A DNA stretch of 64,000 nucleotides from CAVZVZ01 sp963778895. Its GTDB lineage: Bacteria; Actinomycetota; Acidimicrobiia; Acidimicrobiales; Acidimicrobilacustridaceae. The stretch spans positions 1-64,000 of the forward strand of contig CAVZVZ010000003.1 in assembly GCA_963778895.1 (NCBI GenBank), in the 5' to 3' direction. The translations under genes and the position numbers were made by a program. Within the stretch, counting starts at the first letter, position 1; each line of letters starts with the position of its first letter. The notes under the pieces were generated by a model. That model did no database searches and was not told the origin of the DNA. It saw nothing but the letters and a program-made list of their open reading frames with translations. Below, piece by piece: positions 26,475-36,530 of this stretch.

Positions 26475-27008
26475 TCAGTGGGGTGCGGTCTCCTGCTCAC
26501 CGGCGGCGTGGATCGCTTCTTTGACGACCGCTTCGACGTGATCGTGGTCGATACCAAGCACTGCTCCGATGTGAATCGCCCAGATCTCTGCTCGCAGGTT
26601 GGTCTCGAAATCGAGCTTCGCTCGCAGATCTGCGCGAGCTGACTGACGGTTCTGGCTCACCATGACGAATGTCGACAGGAAGATGGCTTCGAGGCTGACC
26701 ACCATCGTGAGCAGTCCGAAGGGGAAGGGGTCGAACTTCAAGGCCGCGCCGAAGATCCCGATACCGCACAGCACCCAGATCGCGAACCAGACCGAATGGA
26801 GGTAGACGAACTTGAGAGACCCCGCGAAGCCGGTGACTCGGTCGGCTGCACGATCCTGAGCGCGTTTCACCGACTCCCAGCGTGCCGATTCGTTCGGTAC
26901 GTGATACTTCGACGGCGTGAACATCTGGCCGTCGGCCGCTCCGTCATCGGCATCGATCGCCTGGCACGCCGGGCAGTCGATCGGTGTGTGGGTGGTCGCT
27001 TCCGTCAC
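26475..27008 (-). CDS. DUF1003 membrane protein
   Basis: A 177-residue protein. The N-terminus has a CPAC pair (DCPACQAID). The DUF1003 core is then clear: RAADRVTGFAGSLKFVYLHS, VWFAIWVLCGIGIFG with FDPFPFGLLTMVVSLEAIFL and STFVMVSQNRQS. There are two transmembrane helices, with cytoplasmic helices predicted on each side. The function of the family is not established. The start is secure at ATG 27008. It lies upstream of the phosphoesterase with 39 bp between them. Confidence 0.85.
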   Translation of the reverse strand: MTEATTHTPIDCPACQAIDADDGAADGQMFTPSKYHVPNESARWESVKRAQDRAADRVTGFAGSLKFVYLHSVWFAIWVLCGIGIFGAALKFDPFPFGLLTMVVSLEAIFLSTFVMVSQNRQSARADLRAKLDFETNLRAEIWAIHIGAVLGIDHDHVEAVVKEAIHAAGEQETAPH

Positions 27009-27121
27009 TGGGCCCTTCCTCTCGCTCGGCCTCGGTCCCAGCCGTCAAGGCGGCACCAGCCTAAGCCTTGGCCGGAGCACAGCGAGTGCACGGCGTGCAG
27101 GGCGGGGGCGGCGATCCTTAT

Positions 27122-27162
27122 CCGGCTATTCGCACCAGGTGCGTGAACCCGGCTATTCGCAC
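27122..27162. repeat. Short direct repeat pair with internal inverted repeat
   Basis: CCGGCTATTCGCAC occurs at 27122-27135 and 27149-27162. Between the two units GGTGCG pairs with CGCACC, so the segment can fold as a hairpin. It lies in the 203-bp gene-free gap between DUF1003 and the NuoF-like gene. It could be a bidirectional terminator or a small dispersed repeat; no other copy was noticed in the window. Confidence 0.5.
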
Positions 27163-27211
27163 AGGCGCGCCCAGTCCTTCGGGGCCCGGCCTAGGCAACG
27201 AGAGCGCCGGC

Positions 27212-28732
27212 TCATTCGGGCAATGGCAGATGGGCCCGATGCTCACTGAACCGGTCGGCAGGTGCTTGACCCGAGTCGACCTGGTCGTAGCTCCAGTCGG
27301 GTTGCTTGTCGCGATGACGCTCGTCGACCACGACGTCGCCTTCGTCGTCGATGCTGATCAACTCGGCCACGAGCGCAGGCTCCACCGCGGGAGCCGAACG
27401 CGTGACGTGCGCCTCCACGCTGTCGGCAAACCGGTCGAGGAGACTGCGCACGATGACCTCGTGCTGGGTGGCAAGCGAGCAGCGGGCACCGATGGCGATG
27501 GTGCGTAGACGATCACGAATCTGGCCGATGTCGCGGGCACTCGACTGTGAGCCAGCCAGCTTCGTGAGCAGGTCGCTCAGCACTAGGCCATCTTGTTTGC
27601 ACGGCGTGCACTGGCCGCACGACTCGACAGCAAGGAATCTCGACGCGCCCGCCACTGCCCCGACGATGTCGTCGCGATCGTCGAAGACGACGAAGCCGGC
27701 TGAGCCGAGGCCGCTGCCCGCAGCGGCCATGTCCTCGTAGGTCAGCGGCGTGTCGAGCAGGTCTGCGGGGATCAACGCGTTCGACACGCCTCCGAGAACG
27801 GCCTGGATCTGACGCCCCGGCAGCGGACCGCCCGAGATCTCTTCGATCACCTCCCGCAGCGGCGTACCCATGATGAACTCGGCCACGCCACCACGTTGCA
27901 CCGATCCGGTGACGGTGCAGACGATCGTGCCCGGCGATGCATCGGTCCCGTCGGTGCGGAACCAGGAGCCGCCGCGAGAGATGATGCGAGGCACGTTGGC
28001 CAGCGTTTCGACGTTGTCGACGAGCGTTGGCGGCGCGGGTGTCTCCCCGTCGGGCGTCGCCATCTCGACCCTGTTCGCTTGTCCGCTCTCGGAGCGTCAG
28101 CTCGCCGGTCGTGAGAACCACATCATCGACACCTCGCCGGAACGGCGGGGCGATGCGTGGGAACGGGTAACGGCCGTCGATGGTCTCGAGGAGCGCGGTC
28201 TCCTCGCCGTACAAGTACTCGTCGGGTCCTTCGAACAGGTCGACCGTGATTCCGTGCGTCCACCCCGCCGCGATCATCTCGTCGGCCGCGCCGCGTACCG
28301 CGCGCGACGACATCAGCGAACGCCGCCTTCAGCCCGAACACGATCTGATCGGCACCGACCGCAAGAGCCGCGATGAGAGCGCCCTCGATCACCGAATAGG
28401 GATCCAGCTGCAGCAGGGTTCGATCCTTGTAGGTGCCCGGCTCCCCTTCAGCCCCGTTGACCACCACCGTCGTCGGGAGCACATCCGAGGCGTTCGATCG
28501 AACCGGCGCGCCACTTGATGTGTGTGGGGAAACCGGCGCCACCACGGCCGCGCAGTCCGGAGGATTCGATCTCGTCGATGATCGCTTCGGGTTCCACCGA
28601 CCGGGCGATCTCGATGCCACGCCCGCCTCTGCGCTTGACGTGCTCGTCGAGCGACAACACGGGTTCGGGCGGAAGCAGACGGTGAACTGGGGGCATTTCG
28701 ACATTCTGGTCTCGGCCCACCCGGAGCGCCAT
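27212..28732 (-). CDS. NuoF-like NADH-binding flavoprotein (complex I 51-kDa family), three frame breaks
   Basis: About 505 residues once joined. FMN/NADH motifs are GLRGRGGAGFPTHIKW and VNGAEGEPGTYKDRTLLQL. The SLBB part follows, then the 4Fe-4S site ESCGQCTPCK with the fourth Cys in IGARCSLATQ. The frame changes at about 28495, 28310 and 28065, each as one extra base. The catalytic motifs are intact. No NuoE or NuoG gene is nearby, so this is an orphan subunit. It probably passes electrons from NAD(P)H to a ferredoxin-type or other partner. The last about 60 residues are acidic and unlike NuoF. Confidence 0.78.
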
Positions 28733-28774
28733 GCCCAGGTTTGTGGGTGACCTCGTCGACCGAGCGACGAGCCG

Positions 28775-29237
28775 TCACGCAGTCCGGCGACGCAACGGTT
28801 CGATCACCGTGATGTAGTCGATCAGTCTCGTCGCGACCTCGAGCGCGAGATCGGGATCGCTGAGGTTCGGATCGGCCCAGGTCTCCGACACCCGCCGCCA
28901 ATCATCAGGCCGACCGAGGAACGGTCCCGCGACCGCGATCTGACCCAACGCGCGCCGCCACTTGGCTCCCGCCGTCAAGACGTTCGCCGATCGCGGCGTC
29001 GTTGGCTTCCTGTGTCGGGTGTTCGGCGTGAAAGCCGAGCTCGAGCGCCAAGACCGTTGCGTCCTCGACATACGCGGCGCCGATCACCTGCGCCTCGTAG
29101 TGCTCGCGCGGCGGGTTGACCGGGCCGTACCATGCCTTGATCCCGTAACGACGCGCACGGGTGCGAAGGTCTCCGAGCTCCCGAGGCGCGAGCCCCCGCA
29201 ACGCTTCTGCCACCTCATCGAACAACCCGAGCTCCAC
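28775..29237 (-). CDS. Hypothetical protein, one frame break
   Basis: About 153 residues once joined at about 28975 (one extra base). The N-terminal part is ELGLFDEVAEALRGLAPREL with RRYGIKAWYGPVNPPREHYE; the C-terminal part reads GQIAVAGPFLGRPDDWRRV and ends IDYITVIEPLRRRTA. The two halves keep a consistent acidic, helical character. I do not recognise the family. It starts 24 bp from the divergent RibD-C gene and lies upstream of the NuoF-like gene on the same strand. Confidence 0.5.
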
Positions 29238-29260
29238 TGTGGAAGTCTTCCATCACCGAG

Positions 29261-29830
29261 ATGCGGAAGATCGTGGTGATGATGTCGGTGTCGCTCGACG
29301 GCTTCATCGAGGGCCCGAACGGCGAGATCGATTGGCACATGGTCGACGACGAGCTGCACCAGCACTTCAACGATCAGCTCCGCACGATGGGAGCGTTCCT
29401 CGACGGCCGAGTCACGTACGAGCTGATGGCCGAGTTCTGGCCGACGGCCGACGAGGATCCCTCCAGCTCGCAGCCCGTGGTCGAGTTCGCGCGCATCTGG
29501 CGCGACATGCCGAAGCTCGTGTTCTCGCGCACGCTCGAACATGCCGATTGGAACGCCATCGTCGTCCGCGACGTCGTCCCCGAGGAGATACAGGCGCTCA
29601 AGGCCGAGCCCGGCGGAGACCTCGCGGTCGGCGGCGCCGATCTCGCCGCGACCTTCATGCGACTCGACCTGATCGACGAGTACCGGCTCTACGTGAACCC
29701 GATCGTGCTGGGGCGCGGCAAGCCGCTGTTCCCGGCGTCGGCCGAGCCGATCGATCTCTGGCTCGCGGAGACGAGGACCTTCCGCAACGGGGTCGTGCTC
29801 CTCCGCTACGAACGCGCCCATGCCGCGTAA
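29261..29830 (+). CDS. Dihydrofolate reductase-like (RibD C-terminal domain) protein
   Basis: A 189-residue single-domain protein. KIVVMMSVSLDGFIEGPNGE at the start, DGRVTYELMAEFWPTADEDP, LVFSRTLEHADWN, GGDLAVGGADLAATFMRLDL and YVNPIVLGRGKPLF are the standard RibD-C/DHFR-like motifs. Family members reduce pteridine or deazapurine-like substrates with NADPH, but stand-alone copies are mostly uncharacterised. A similar protein lies at 47302. Start ATG at 29261. Confidence 0.85.
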   Translation: MRKIVVMMSVSLDGFIEGPNGEIDWHMVDDELHQHFNDQLRTMGAFLDGRVTYELMAEFWPTADEDPSSSQPVVEFARIWRDMPKLVFSRTLEHADWNAIVVRDVVPEEIQALKAEPGGDLAVGGADLAATFMRLDLIDEYRLYVNPIVLGRGKPLFPASAEPIDLWLAETRTFRNGVVLLRYERAHAA

Positions 29831-29893
29831 GGACGCGACGCTGCGCTCGTCACGGCATCCGTGACGAGCGCAGCCGCGTCAGCTGTCGGCGAC

Positions 29894-30294
29894 TCACGCG
29901 GGCGGAGCGAAGAACTCGAGCGCGATGCCGTCGGGATCCCGGAAGCTCACGCCGGAGCCGTAGGCCGCGTCCTTGATCCCACCATGCGCGATGCCGAGTT
30001 CGTCGAGCCGGCGGGCCCACTTCTCCAGCTCGCCGCGGTCCGCGCACCCGAAGCTGATGTGGTCGAGACCGACTGCGGTACTCGCTGAAGGTCTCGGCCG
30101 GCGCCGGCGGTCGAGTGCTGGTGCAGCCCCAGGAGCGTGCCGTTCCCGAGCAGGAAGACGGTGTGGTGGAAGTTGGGATCGGTGTCCTCGTCGAGCACGG
30201 GCTCGGCATCGAGGAGTCGCTGGTACCAGGGCACGCTCACCGAGAGGTCTCGCACCGTGAGGGCGACGTGGGTGAGGGGTGGAAAAGCTGTCAT
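29894..30294 (-). CDS. VOC/glyoxalase-family protein, two frame breaks
   Basis: About 132 residues once joined. The N-terminal half reads LTHVALTVRDLSVSVPWYQR and NFHHTVFLLGNGTLLGLHQH; a short middle piece reads PAPAETFSEYR; then VGLDHISFGC and SFRDPDGIALEFFAP. This is the glyoxalase/bleomycin-resistance fold with metal-type His and Glu positions. The frame changes at about 30112 and 30086, each as one extra base. ATG at 30294. The substrate is unknown. Confidence 0.72.
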
Positions 30295-30408
30295 GGTTCG
30301 CTCCTGAGTCGGGGGGGCCAATAGCGTCAGACATGACGTATCCATGCGAAGGGGGTTGGCTGCCATGACCGATGCACCACCAGCCTTAGCCGCGACACCG
30401 GAGTTGCC

Positions 30409-31373
30409 GTGACCACGGACCTGCTCCAAGCCGCCCTCGAGCAGCTGCGCCTCGAGGGCGCCATCTTCTTCCGGGCCGAGCTCACCGATGGCTTCGCGTT
30501 CGAGTCCACGCCGGGAGCAGTAGCCGGCGTACTACATCCCAGGCGCAGACCGCCTGATCCTGTTCCACATCGTCGCCCGGGGTTCGTGTTGGGTCACGGT
30601 CGAGGGCAACGAGCCCTGTCGGGCGAACCAGGGAGACGTGATCGTCCTCCCCTACGGAGACGACCACGTGATGAGTGGTGACGCACCCGCCGAATGTGTG
30701 TCGATCCTCACGCTGCTCGACCCTCCACCGTGGGACGTCCTGCCCGTGATCCACCATGGCGGCGGCGGCACACGCACCGACATCGTGTGCGGCTACCTCT
30801 ACTCCGAGGATCCACTGTTCGATCCCCGAATCCGGGCGCTCCCACCGGTTTTCGTGGTCCGTCCCCCCGAAGGGCCGGCCGCGGGCTGGGTGCAGGCGAG
30901 CATCGCTTACGCACTCGAGGAAGCGAACCCTGCCGCCCCCAGCACCGTCTCCACCCGGCTACCCGAGCTCGTGCTGGTCGAGATGCTCCGCCAGCACCTG
31001 GCGACGGCACCCGCAGCGGATCGGGGATGGATTGCCGCACTGCACGATCCGGTGCTGGCGCCCGCGCTTTGCTCACGACAACTCCCCCGAGCGGAGTTGG
31101 ACCGTGGCCGAGCTGGCCTCGGAGGTCGCGGTGTCGCGCTCGGTGCTCGACGAGCGCTTTCGGGAGGTTCTCGGGCTCTCCCCCATTCGCTATCTCACCG
31201 AATGGCGCATGCACCTCGCCGAGGAGCTCCTCGCCACCACCGAGATCAGCGTCGCCAACGCGGCACGGCGTGTCGGCTACCAGTCCGAGGAAGCGTTCAG
31301 CCGAGCCTTCAAACGCGAGCACGGACTGTCACCCAGTCATTGGCGGGACGAACGCGACGCCCTCCGACGATGA
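30409..31373 (+). CDS. AraC-family transcriptional regulator with cupin domain, two frame breaks
   Basis: About 320 residues once joined. A cupin_6-type sensor domain opens the protein (LLQAALEQLRLEGAIFFRAE; after the first break ILFHIVARGSCWVTVEGNE and GDVIVLPYGDDHVM). The C-terminal AraC helix-turn-helix pair is WTVAELASEVAVSRSVLDER then ISVANAARRVGYQSEEAFSR. The frame changes at about 30525 and 31070, both one extra base. GTG at 30409. Its stop overlaps the RidA-like start by 4 bases (ATGA), so the two are co-expressed. Relatives sense reactive chlorine or small ligands. Confidence 0.78.
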
Positions 31374-31752
31374 GCTACGACGGCCTTGCTCCTGACGTCC
31401 CGTACGAGTACGCGGCAATCGCTGCGTCGGGTTCGTTGTTGTTCACCGCAGGCGCGTGCCCACTCGATCACGCTGGTGTCGTGGTCGTGCCCGGCGACCA
31501 CCTCGCTCAAGCCCACCGGGCCGTCGACAACTTGTTGAAGGTGCTGGACCACCATGGCGCGGCGCCGGAACACCTCGTGCGCGACGACCATCTATGTCGT
31601 TGGTGACCGCGACCATCTCAGGGAGCGTCTGGAGCGTGGTTGCGGCACGCCTCGCTCCGCACCGCCCACCGAGCAGCCTGATCGGTGTGAGTGTTCTCGG
31701 GTATGCCGACCAACTGGTCGAGATCGACGGTGTAGCTGCGATTCCCATCTGA
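31370..31752 (+). CDS. RidA/YjgF-family protein, two frame breaks
   Basis: About 126 residues once joined. ASGSLLFTAGACPLD, QAHRAVDNLLKVLDHHGAAP, then RTTIYVVGDRDHLR and LIGVSVLGYADQLVEIDGVA are the RidA signature in order. RidA proteins hydrolyse reactive enamine/imine intermediates, often made by PLP enzymes. The frame changes at about 31585 and 31650, each as one extra base. The ATG overlaps the AraC stop, so expression probably depends on that regulator's operon. Confidence 0.7.
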
Positions 31753-31860
31753 ACCGGCATCCTCCCATCGGACCTTGTGCCAGGCTTCCGGACGTGTTGC
31801 ACCGCTGGCAGATCGAGCCTCGCGAGTACGAGCGCCACGAGGCGAGACGTGGGCGGCGTT

Positions 31861-32472
31861 ATGGCTTCGAACACCTTGATCGCGCGTCGAACCGCGCTGG
31901 TCGTTGTCGACATGGTGCCGTTCTTCTTGACCGAGAACGCGTACGCGTGTGGAATCGTGCCCAACATCCGGGCCTTGGCCACCGCGCTGCGGGTATGCCG
32001 GCGGAACCGTCGCGTGGGTGCTACCGGGCAAGGAAGGCCCGTCGCCCGTGAGAGACGAGTTCCTGGGTGCGGACATCGCGACGGCCTACCGGAGTTCGGG
32101 CGGCGAGGGACCGCTGTGCGAGCGGCTGTGGCACGAGCTCGACGTCTCGAGCGCCGACCTTCTGGTCGAGAAAACGGCCGCCAGTGCCTTCTTCCCGGGC
32201 CGCTGCGACTTGACCTCGCGGCTGGAGGAACGGGGAATCGACACCGTGCTCGTCACCGGCACCGTCGCCAATGTGTGCTGTGAATCCACCGCGCAAGACG
32301 CCAGCACTCTGGGATATCGCGTGATCATGGTGGCCGATGCCAACGCCGCGATGCGGGACGAAGACTGAACGCCACGCTTCACACGATCTACCGATCCTTC
32401 GGCGACGTCCGTCCGACATTTGAGGTCCTCGGGCTCCTCGTCGAGCATTCGCTGCTGAGGACTTCGCTATAA
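31861..32472 (+). CDS. Isochorismatase-like cysteine hydrolase, two frame breaks
   Basis: About 203 residues once joined. The catalytic Asp lies in TALVVVDMVPFF, the Lys in VEKTAASAFFPG, and the nucleophile Cys in TGTVANVCCESTAQDA, the isochorismatase triad in order. The frame changes at about 31990 (one extra base) and at about 32365 (one missing base); the true end reads NATLHTIYRSFGDVRPTFEV and stops at 32472, not at the early TGA. The 108-bp gap before the start holds nothing clear. The substrate is unknown. Confidence 0.75.
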
Positions 32473-32508
32473 CGTTGGCGCGGCATCGAAGCGAAGCGAG
32501 CCCAGCTG

Positions 32509-33438
32509 GTGATCGACCGGATCGATGGCTGGCAGCAACAACACCGAGTGCCGGCCTTCTCGGTCGCCGTGCTCCTTCGCTACCGCGAGGATCGAGGGCG
32601 CGACTGACGGCGCGCTTCTCTCGTACTACGGGTTCATCTCGCTCTTCCCCTTGTTGCTCGTCCTGGTCACGGTGCTCGGCATCGTGCTCGAGGGCAACGC
32701 GGACCTTCGCAACCGGATCCTCGACACCGTGTACTCGAGGATCCCCGTGCTCGGCGACCAACTTCGTCAGAGCACGACCGGTCTGAGCTCCAATGGTTGG
32801 GTGTTGCTCGTCGGATTGCTCGTCGCACTGTGGTCCGGTTTGGTCGTCGTGAAACGCGCTCAGGACGTGCTCGAACCTCCAGTGGGGCGTACCTCGGTTC
32901 GATCGACCTGGTTTCGTGGTCACGCAGCTGCGCGTGGTTGGCGGCTTGGCCGTTGTCGGCACGGGCATCCTCATCGCTACCGCGGCGACGAGCCTCGCCG
33001 CAGTCGCTTCCCGGTCTTCCGTGGGGCGGCCGTGTGCTCGGAGGCGCCGTGGCCATCAGCGTGAACGTCGCAGTGTTGATCGTCGCGTACCGCGTGCTCA
33101 CGCAAGCGACGCTTGGATGGACCGACCTCTACACCGGCAGTCTCGTTGGAGGCATCGGACTGTGGGCTCTGCAACTGATCGGCGCGACGTACGTGAGCCA
33201 TGTCGTCGTGGGCGCGAGCGACGTCTACGGAGCCTTCGCCGTGGTGTTCGGCCTGCTGGTCTGGATCGCGCTGCTGGCCCGCCTCACCCTGCTCGCGAGT
33301 GAGATCAACGTCGTGCGAGCCAACCGCTTCTGGCCGCGAAGTCTGTCGCACCGCTCGTTGACCGACGCCGACCATCGGGCCGTCGAGCAAACAGCACGGA
33401 AAGAGGCCTTTCTTTCCGAGGGCGCGCTCTCGCGCTGA
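32509..33438 (+). CDS. YihY/BrkB-family membrane protein, three frame breaks
   Basis: About 308 residues once joined. IDRIDGWQQQHRVPAFSVAV, then ALLSYYGFISLFPLLLVLVT, RIPVLGDQL, WGVPRFDRPGFVV, VGTGILIATAATSLAAVAS, AISVNVAVLIVAYRVLT and TDLYTGSLVGGIGLWALQLI follow the YihY order, with six helices. The frame changes at about 32613, 32878 and 33015, each one extra base. No ATG is near; GTG 32509 is the best start. The family is an inner-membrane protein of uncertain transport role. Confidence 0.75.
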
Positions 33439-33550
33439 CCAGCTCATCGACTGGGATCGCCGGTCTCCGGCCTCATCCGATGTGGGCGACGACGGCCCCC
33501 GTCAGCTAGACGTAGGTTGTTCGCAGGCGAACCGCGAGGTGGGGTGTCCA

Positions 33551-34851
33551 ATGGTGGAGTCAGAGACAAAGGAAGAATCGAGCAAACCCGACGCCGACGC
33601 GAACGGCGATCGCGAGCATCACCGCTGGCGAGCCTCGCTGTCGGTGATCGTGGGCGTCTTGGCGTGCATCAGCTTGCTCGCCTCCATGATCGGGATCTGG
33701 ACCTACCGCACTGTCTTCAACACCGACGCCTGGGTCGCGCGAGTCGCCGATCTGCCCACCAACCCCGAGGTCGCCGATGCGCTGGCAACCAAGGTCACCG
33801 ACGAGCTGTTCGACTCTGCAGGTGTCGAGCAACGCGTCGCCGGCGCGCTCCCCGAAAAGGCTGCCCCGATCGCCGCGCCCGTCACCAACGCCGCCAAATC
33901 GCTCACGTACAACACCGTGTATGCCATCCTCCAGACCGACCAGTTCCACGACCTCTGGGTCGCGGCCAACCGCGCGGCCCATGAGCGGTTGGTCGCCGTA
34001 CTCAAGGGCGAACAGACCGGCCGGCTCGTGGCCGACAACGGTTCGGTTTCGCTGAACCTGCTGCCGCTGTTCGGCAAGGCGCTCTCCGCGCTACACGGCG
34101 TCGCACCGGACCTCGTCGGTACCGGCACCCCGCCCACCATCGATCCGTCGACCCCGGTCGACGAGGCCCGGGCCGAGCTGTCGACATACCTCGGGCGCTC
34201 CCTGCCCTCGGACTTCGGTGAGATCGTGGTCTTTCAGAGCGACCAGCTGGCGGCCGCGCGAACAGGCCGTGAAGGTCATAACCAAGGGAATCGTCGTACT
34301 CGTCGTGTTGACGGTCTTGCTGTTCGCGGGGGCCGTGCTGCTGGCCCGGCGACGGCTGCGAGCGACCATGTGGCTGGGACTCGGCGCGGCGGCAACTCTG
34401 ATCGTGCTGTGGGCGCTCGGACGCGCAGTGGGAAACCAGGTCATCAGTTCGCTGAAGGACGACAAGGCCAGGGGTGCGGCGCGGGCAACGGTCACCACCG
34501 TGTTCGCGAGCCTGCGCTCGTTCAGCCTGTGGGTCATCGCGGCTGCCCTCCTCGTGGCCGTCGTCGCATTCCTGGCCAGCGAGAGCTCAGTCGCAGTCGC
34601 GCTGCGTGCTCACGTGGCGCGCCTGTTCTCGTCGGGCACCGAACCGAGCGCGCCACCTTCGCCTCTGCTGGTGTGGGTCCACAAGTACGCGAACGGACTC
34701 CGGGTCGCCGGACTCGTGGTGGGACTCGTGGTCCTCGCGCTCGTGAACCTGACATGGGGCACGTTTCGCGCTCACGATCCTCGCCGTCGCGATCTACGAG
34801 GTTGTCGTCAGCGGGCTCGCCCGAGCAGGTACTTCCATCGCGCCTGTCTAG
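33551..34851 (+). CDS. Membrane protein with large extracytoplasmic loop, two frame breaks
   Basis: About 432 residues once joined. The N-terminus is acidic and cytoplasmic, then LSVIVGVLACISLLASMIGI is helix 1. A long outside loop follows (TNPEVADALATKVTDELF, SLTYNTVYAILQTDQFHDLW), and then helices GIVVLVVLTVLLFAGAVLLA, TMWLGLGAAATLIVLWALG, LWVIAAALLVAVVAFLA and LTILAVAIYEVVVSGLARAG. The frame changes at about 34260 and 34770 (each one extra base). ATG at 33551. The pattern is common in actinobacteria without assigned function. Confidence 0.65.
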
Positions 34852-34858
34852 CGACAGG
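34843..34858. terminator. Hairpin between convergent genes
   Basis: CCTGTC-TAGC-GACAGG is a perfect 6-bp stem with a 4-base loop. It spans the stop of the membrane protein gene and faces the end of the convergent DUF1622 gene. The position fits a bidirectional terminator, though no U-run follows. Confidence 0.4.
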
Positions 34859-34862
34859 TCGT

Positions 34863-35259
34863 CTAGCGCGCCGTGCTCTGATGTCGGGTCGCCGGCAGCA
34901 ACCTTGCGCTGTTCGAGTCGCCACCGCGACCAGGGCCACGCGCCGTACATCTCGACCTCGAGCGAGAAGCTGAGCACGATCCTGATGACGACGATGAGCC
35001 CCAGCACGCCCACACTCTCCAGGGTCGGGTCGACGATGATCGTGCGCACGATGTCGGCGATGATCAGGATCTCGAGTCCGAGCAGGATGACTCGCCCGAG
35101 CACACGTCGCAGGCGGTCGTAGATTCCGGCTCGGTCGTCCGCGCGGAGCGCGGCGACCGTGTAGTACACGAGCGATCCGACCGCACCGACCACCATGATG
35201 GCGGCGCCGACGGCCTCGACCACCTGCACCACATCGGACACGAACTCGTCGTAGGACAT
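34863..35259 (-). CDS. DUF1622 membrane protein (3' end uncertain)
   Basis: About 131 residues. AVGAAIMVVGAVGSLVYYT, RLRRVLGRVILLGLEILIIA, DIVRTIIVDPTLESVGVLGL and VVIRIVLSFSLEVEMYGAWP are the DUF1622 core with two to three helices. ATG at 35259. In the uncorrected frame it stays open to 34534 across the convergent gene, which is unlikely; one extra base, as seen elsewhere here, would give a stop at 34863. The function is unknown. Confidence 0.6.
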
Positions 35260-35301
35260 CGTCGGCAACGTAGCTCAGCTCGCGCCCTACAGTGCCGACG
35301 T

Positions 35302-36286
35302 GTGAGCACCCTTCGGATCGGAATCCTCGGCGCCGCCCGCATCGCACCCGGGGCGGTAATCAAGCCTGCCGCCAAGTCGACCGAAGCGACGGTGGTGGCG
35401 GTAGCGGCCCGCGATCGCAGCCGCGCCGACGCGTTCGCGTCGAAGCACCACATCCCGCGGGTGTGCGTCGTCCTACGACGCGCTCGTCGGCGATCCCGAC
35501 ATCGACGCGATCTACAACCCACTGCCCAACGGGCTGCACGCCGAGTGGACGATCGCGGCGCTCGAGGCGGGCAAGCACGTACTGTGCGAGAAGCCGTTCA
35601 CGGCGAACGCGGAGGAGGCGGAGGCGGTCGCCGCGGTCGCAACGCGAACGGGGCTGGTGGTGATGGAGGCCTTCCACTACCGGTATCACCCTCTCGCGCA
35701 CCGAATGCGCGAGATCGTCGCGAGTGGCGAGCTGGGCAAGATCCGCCGTGTGGAGACCGCCCTGTGTTTTCCACTACCCAAGTTCTCGGACATTCGCTAC
35801 CAATTCGACCTCGCCGGTGGCGCGACCATGGACGTCGGCACCTACACCGTGCACATGGCACGGCTGCTCGGCTGCGAGGAACCCGAGATCGTGTCGGCCG
35901 AAGCCAAGCTGCGCACGCCCGATGTCGATCGCGCCATGCGTGCCGAGTTGTCGTTTCCGGGTGGGCACACGGGGCGCATCACCTGCTCGATGTGGTCGCG
36001 GTGGATCATCCAGACGTACGCTCGCGTGATCGGTGACCGCGGCCAGATGTTCGTGATCAACCCGACCTCGCCTCAGCTCTGGCACCACATGCGGGTAAAG
36101 GCCGACGGCAGCACGCGTACCGAGAAGTTCACGCGTCGACCCACCTATGCGTTCCAGCTCGACGCCTTCTGTGCCGCCGTACTCAGAGGCGAGCCCACGC
36201 TCACTCCCCCAGCGGATTCGATCGCCAACATGCGGGTGCTCGATGCGATCTACGTGGCCGCCGGGATGAAGCCGCGCGGAACGTGA
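35302..36286 (+). CDS. Gfo/Idh/MocA-family oxidoreductase, one frame break
   Basis: About 327 residues once joined. The Rossmann start is RIGILGAARIAPGAVIKPA; after the break, IYNPLPNGLHAEWTIAALEA and GKHVLCEKPFTANAEEAEAV carry the EKP catalytic motif, followed by MEAFHYRYHPLAHRMREIV and GGATMDVGTYTVHMARLLG. The frame changes at about 35462 (one extra base). GTG at 35302. Such enzymes oxidise or reduce sugars and related polyols with NAD(P). It is divergent from DUF1622. Confidence 0.82.
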
Positions 36287-36293
36287 CCGTCCA

Positions 36294-36530
36294 CTAGTCG
36301 TCGTTCAGGATCGTGAGCGTGCCGGTGTCACGGCCGATCGCCAATGCGGCGCTCGGATTCGAGAGCGCAACCAGGATGGTTTCGTTCGGTTCGGGCCGCC
36401 CGTCCGGACACACCTTCACCGTGACCGACTTCTGCCACTGCCCGGGTTTGAACGTCAGTGTGAGGACCTTCGCCGCTGGGTAGCTAAGCCGGCGCTGGGC
36501 CGATGCCGATGAATCGACAGTGACTCCCGA
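36294..36530 (-). pseudogene. Truncated Calx-beta domain fragment
   Basis: The minus-strand frame ending at 36294 encodes VLTLTFKPGQWQKSVTVKV, then PEPNETILVALSNPSAALAI and a final GTLTILNDD. This is the second half of a Calx-beta domain, normally found in long secreted adhesins. The first half of the domain, any signal peptide and any plausible start are missing; upstream sequence belongs to the divergent gene at 36520. I read it as the remnant of a deleted surface-protein gene. A frame error upstream is a weaker alternative. Confidence 0.5.

Noticed and set aside
27122..27162. CRISPR array
   Set aside because: Only two 14-bp units with a 13-bp gap and no cas genes.
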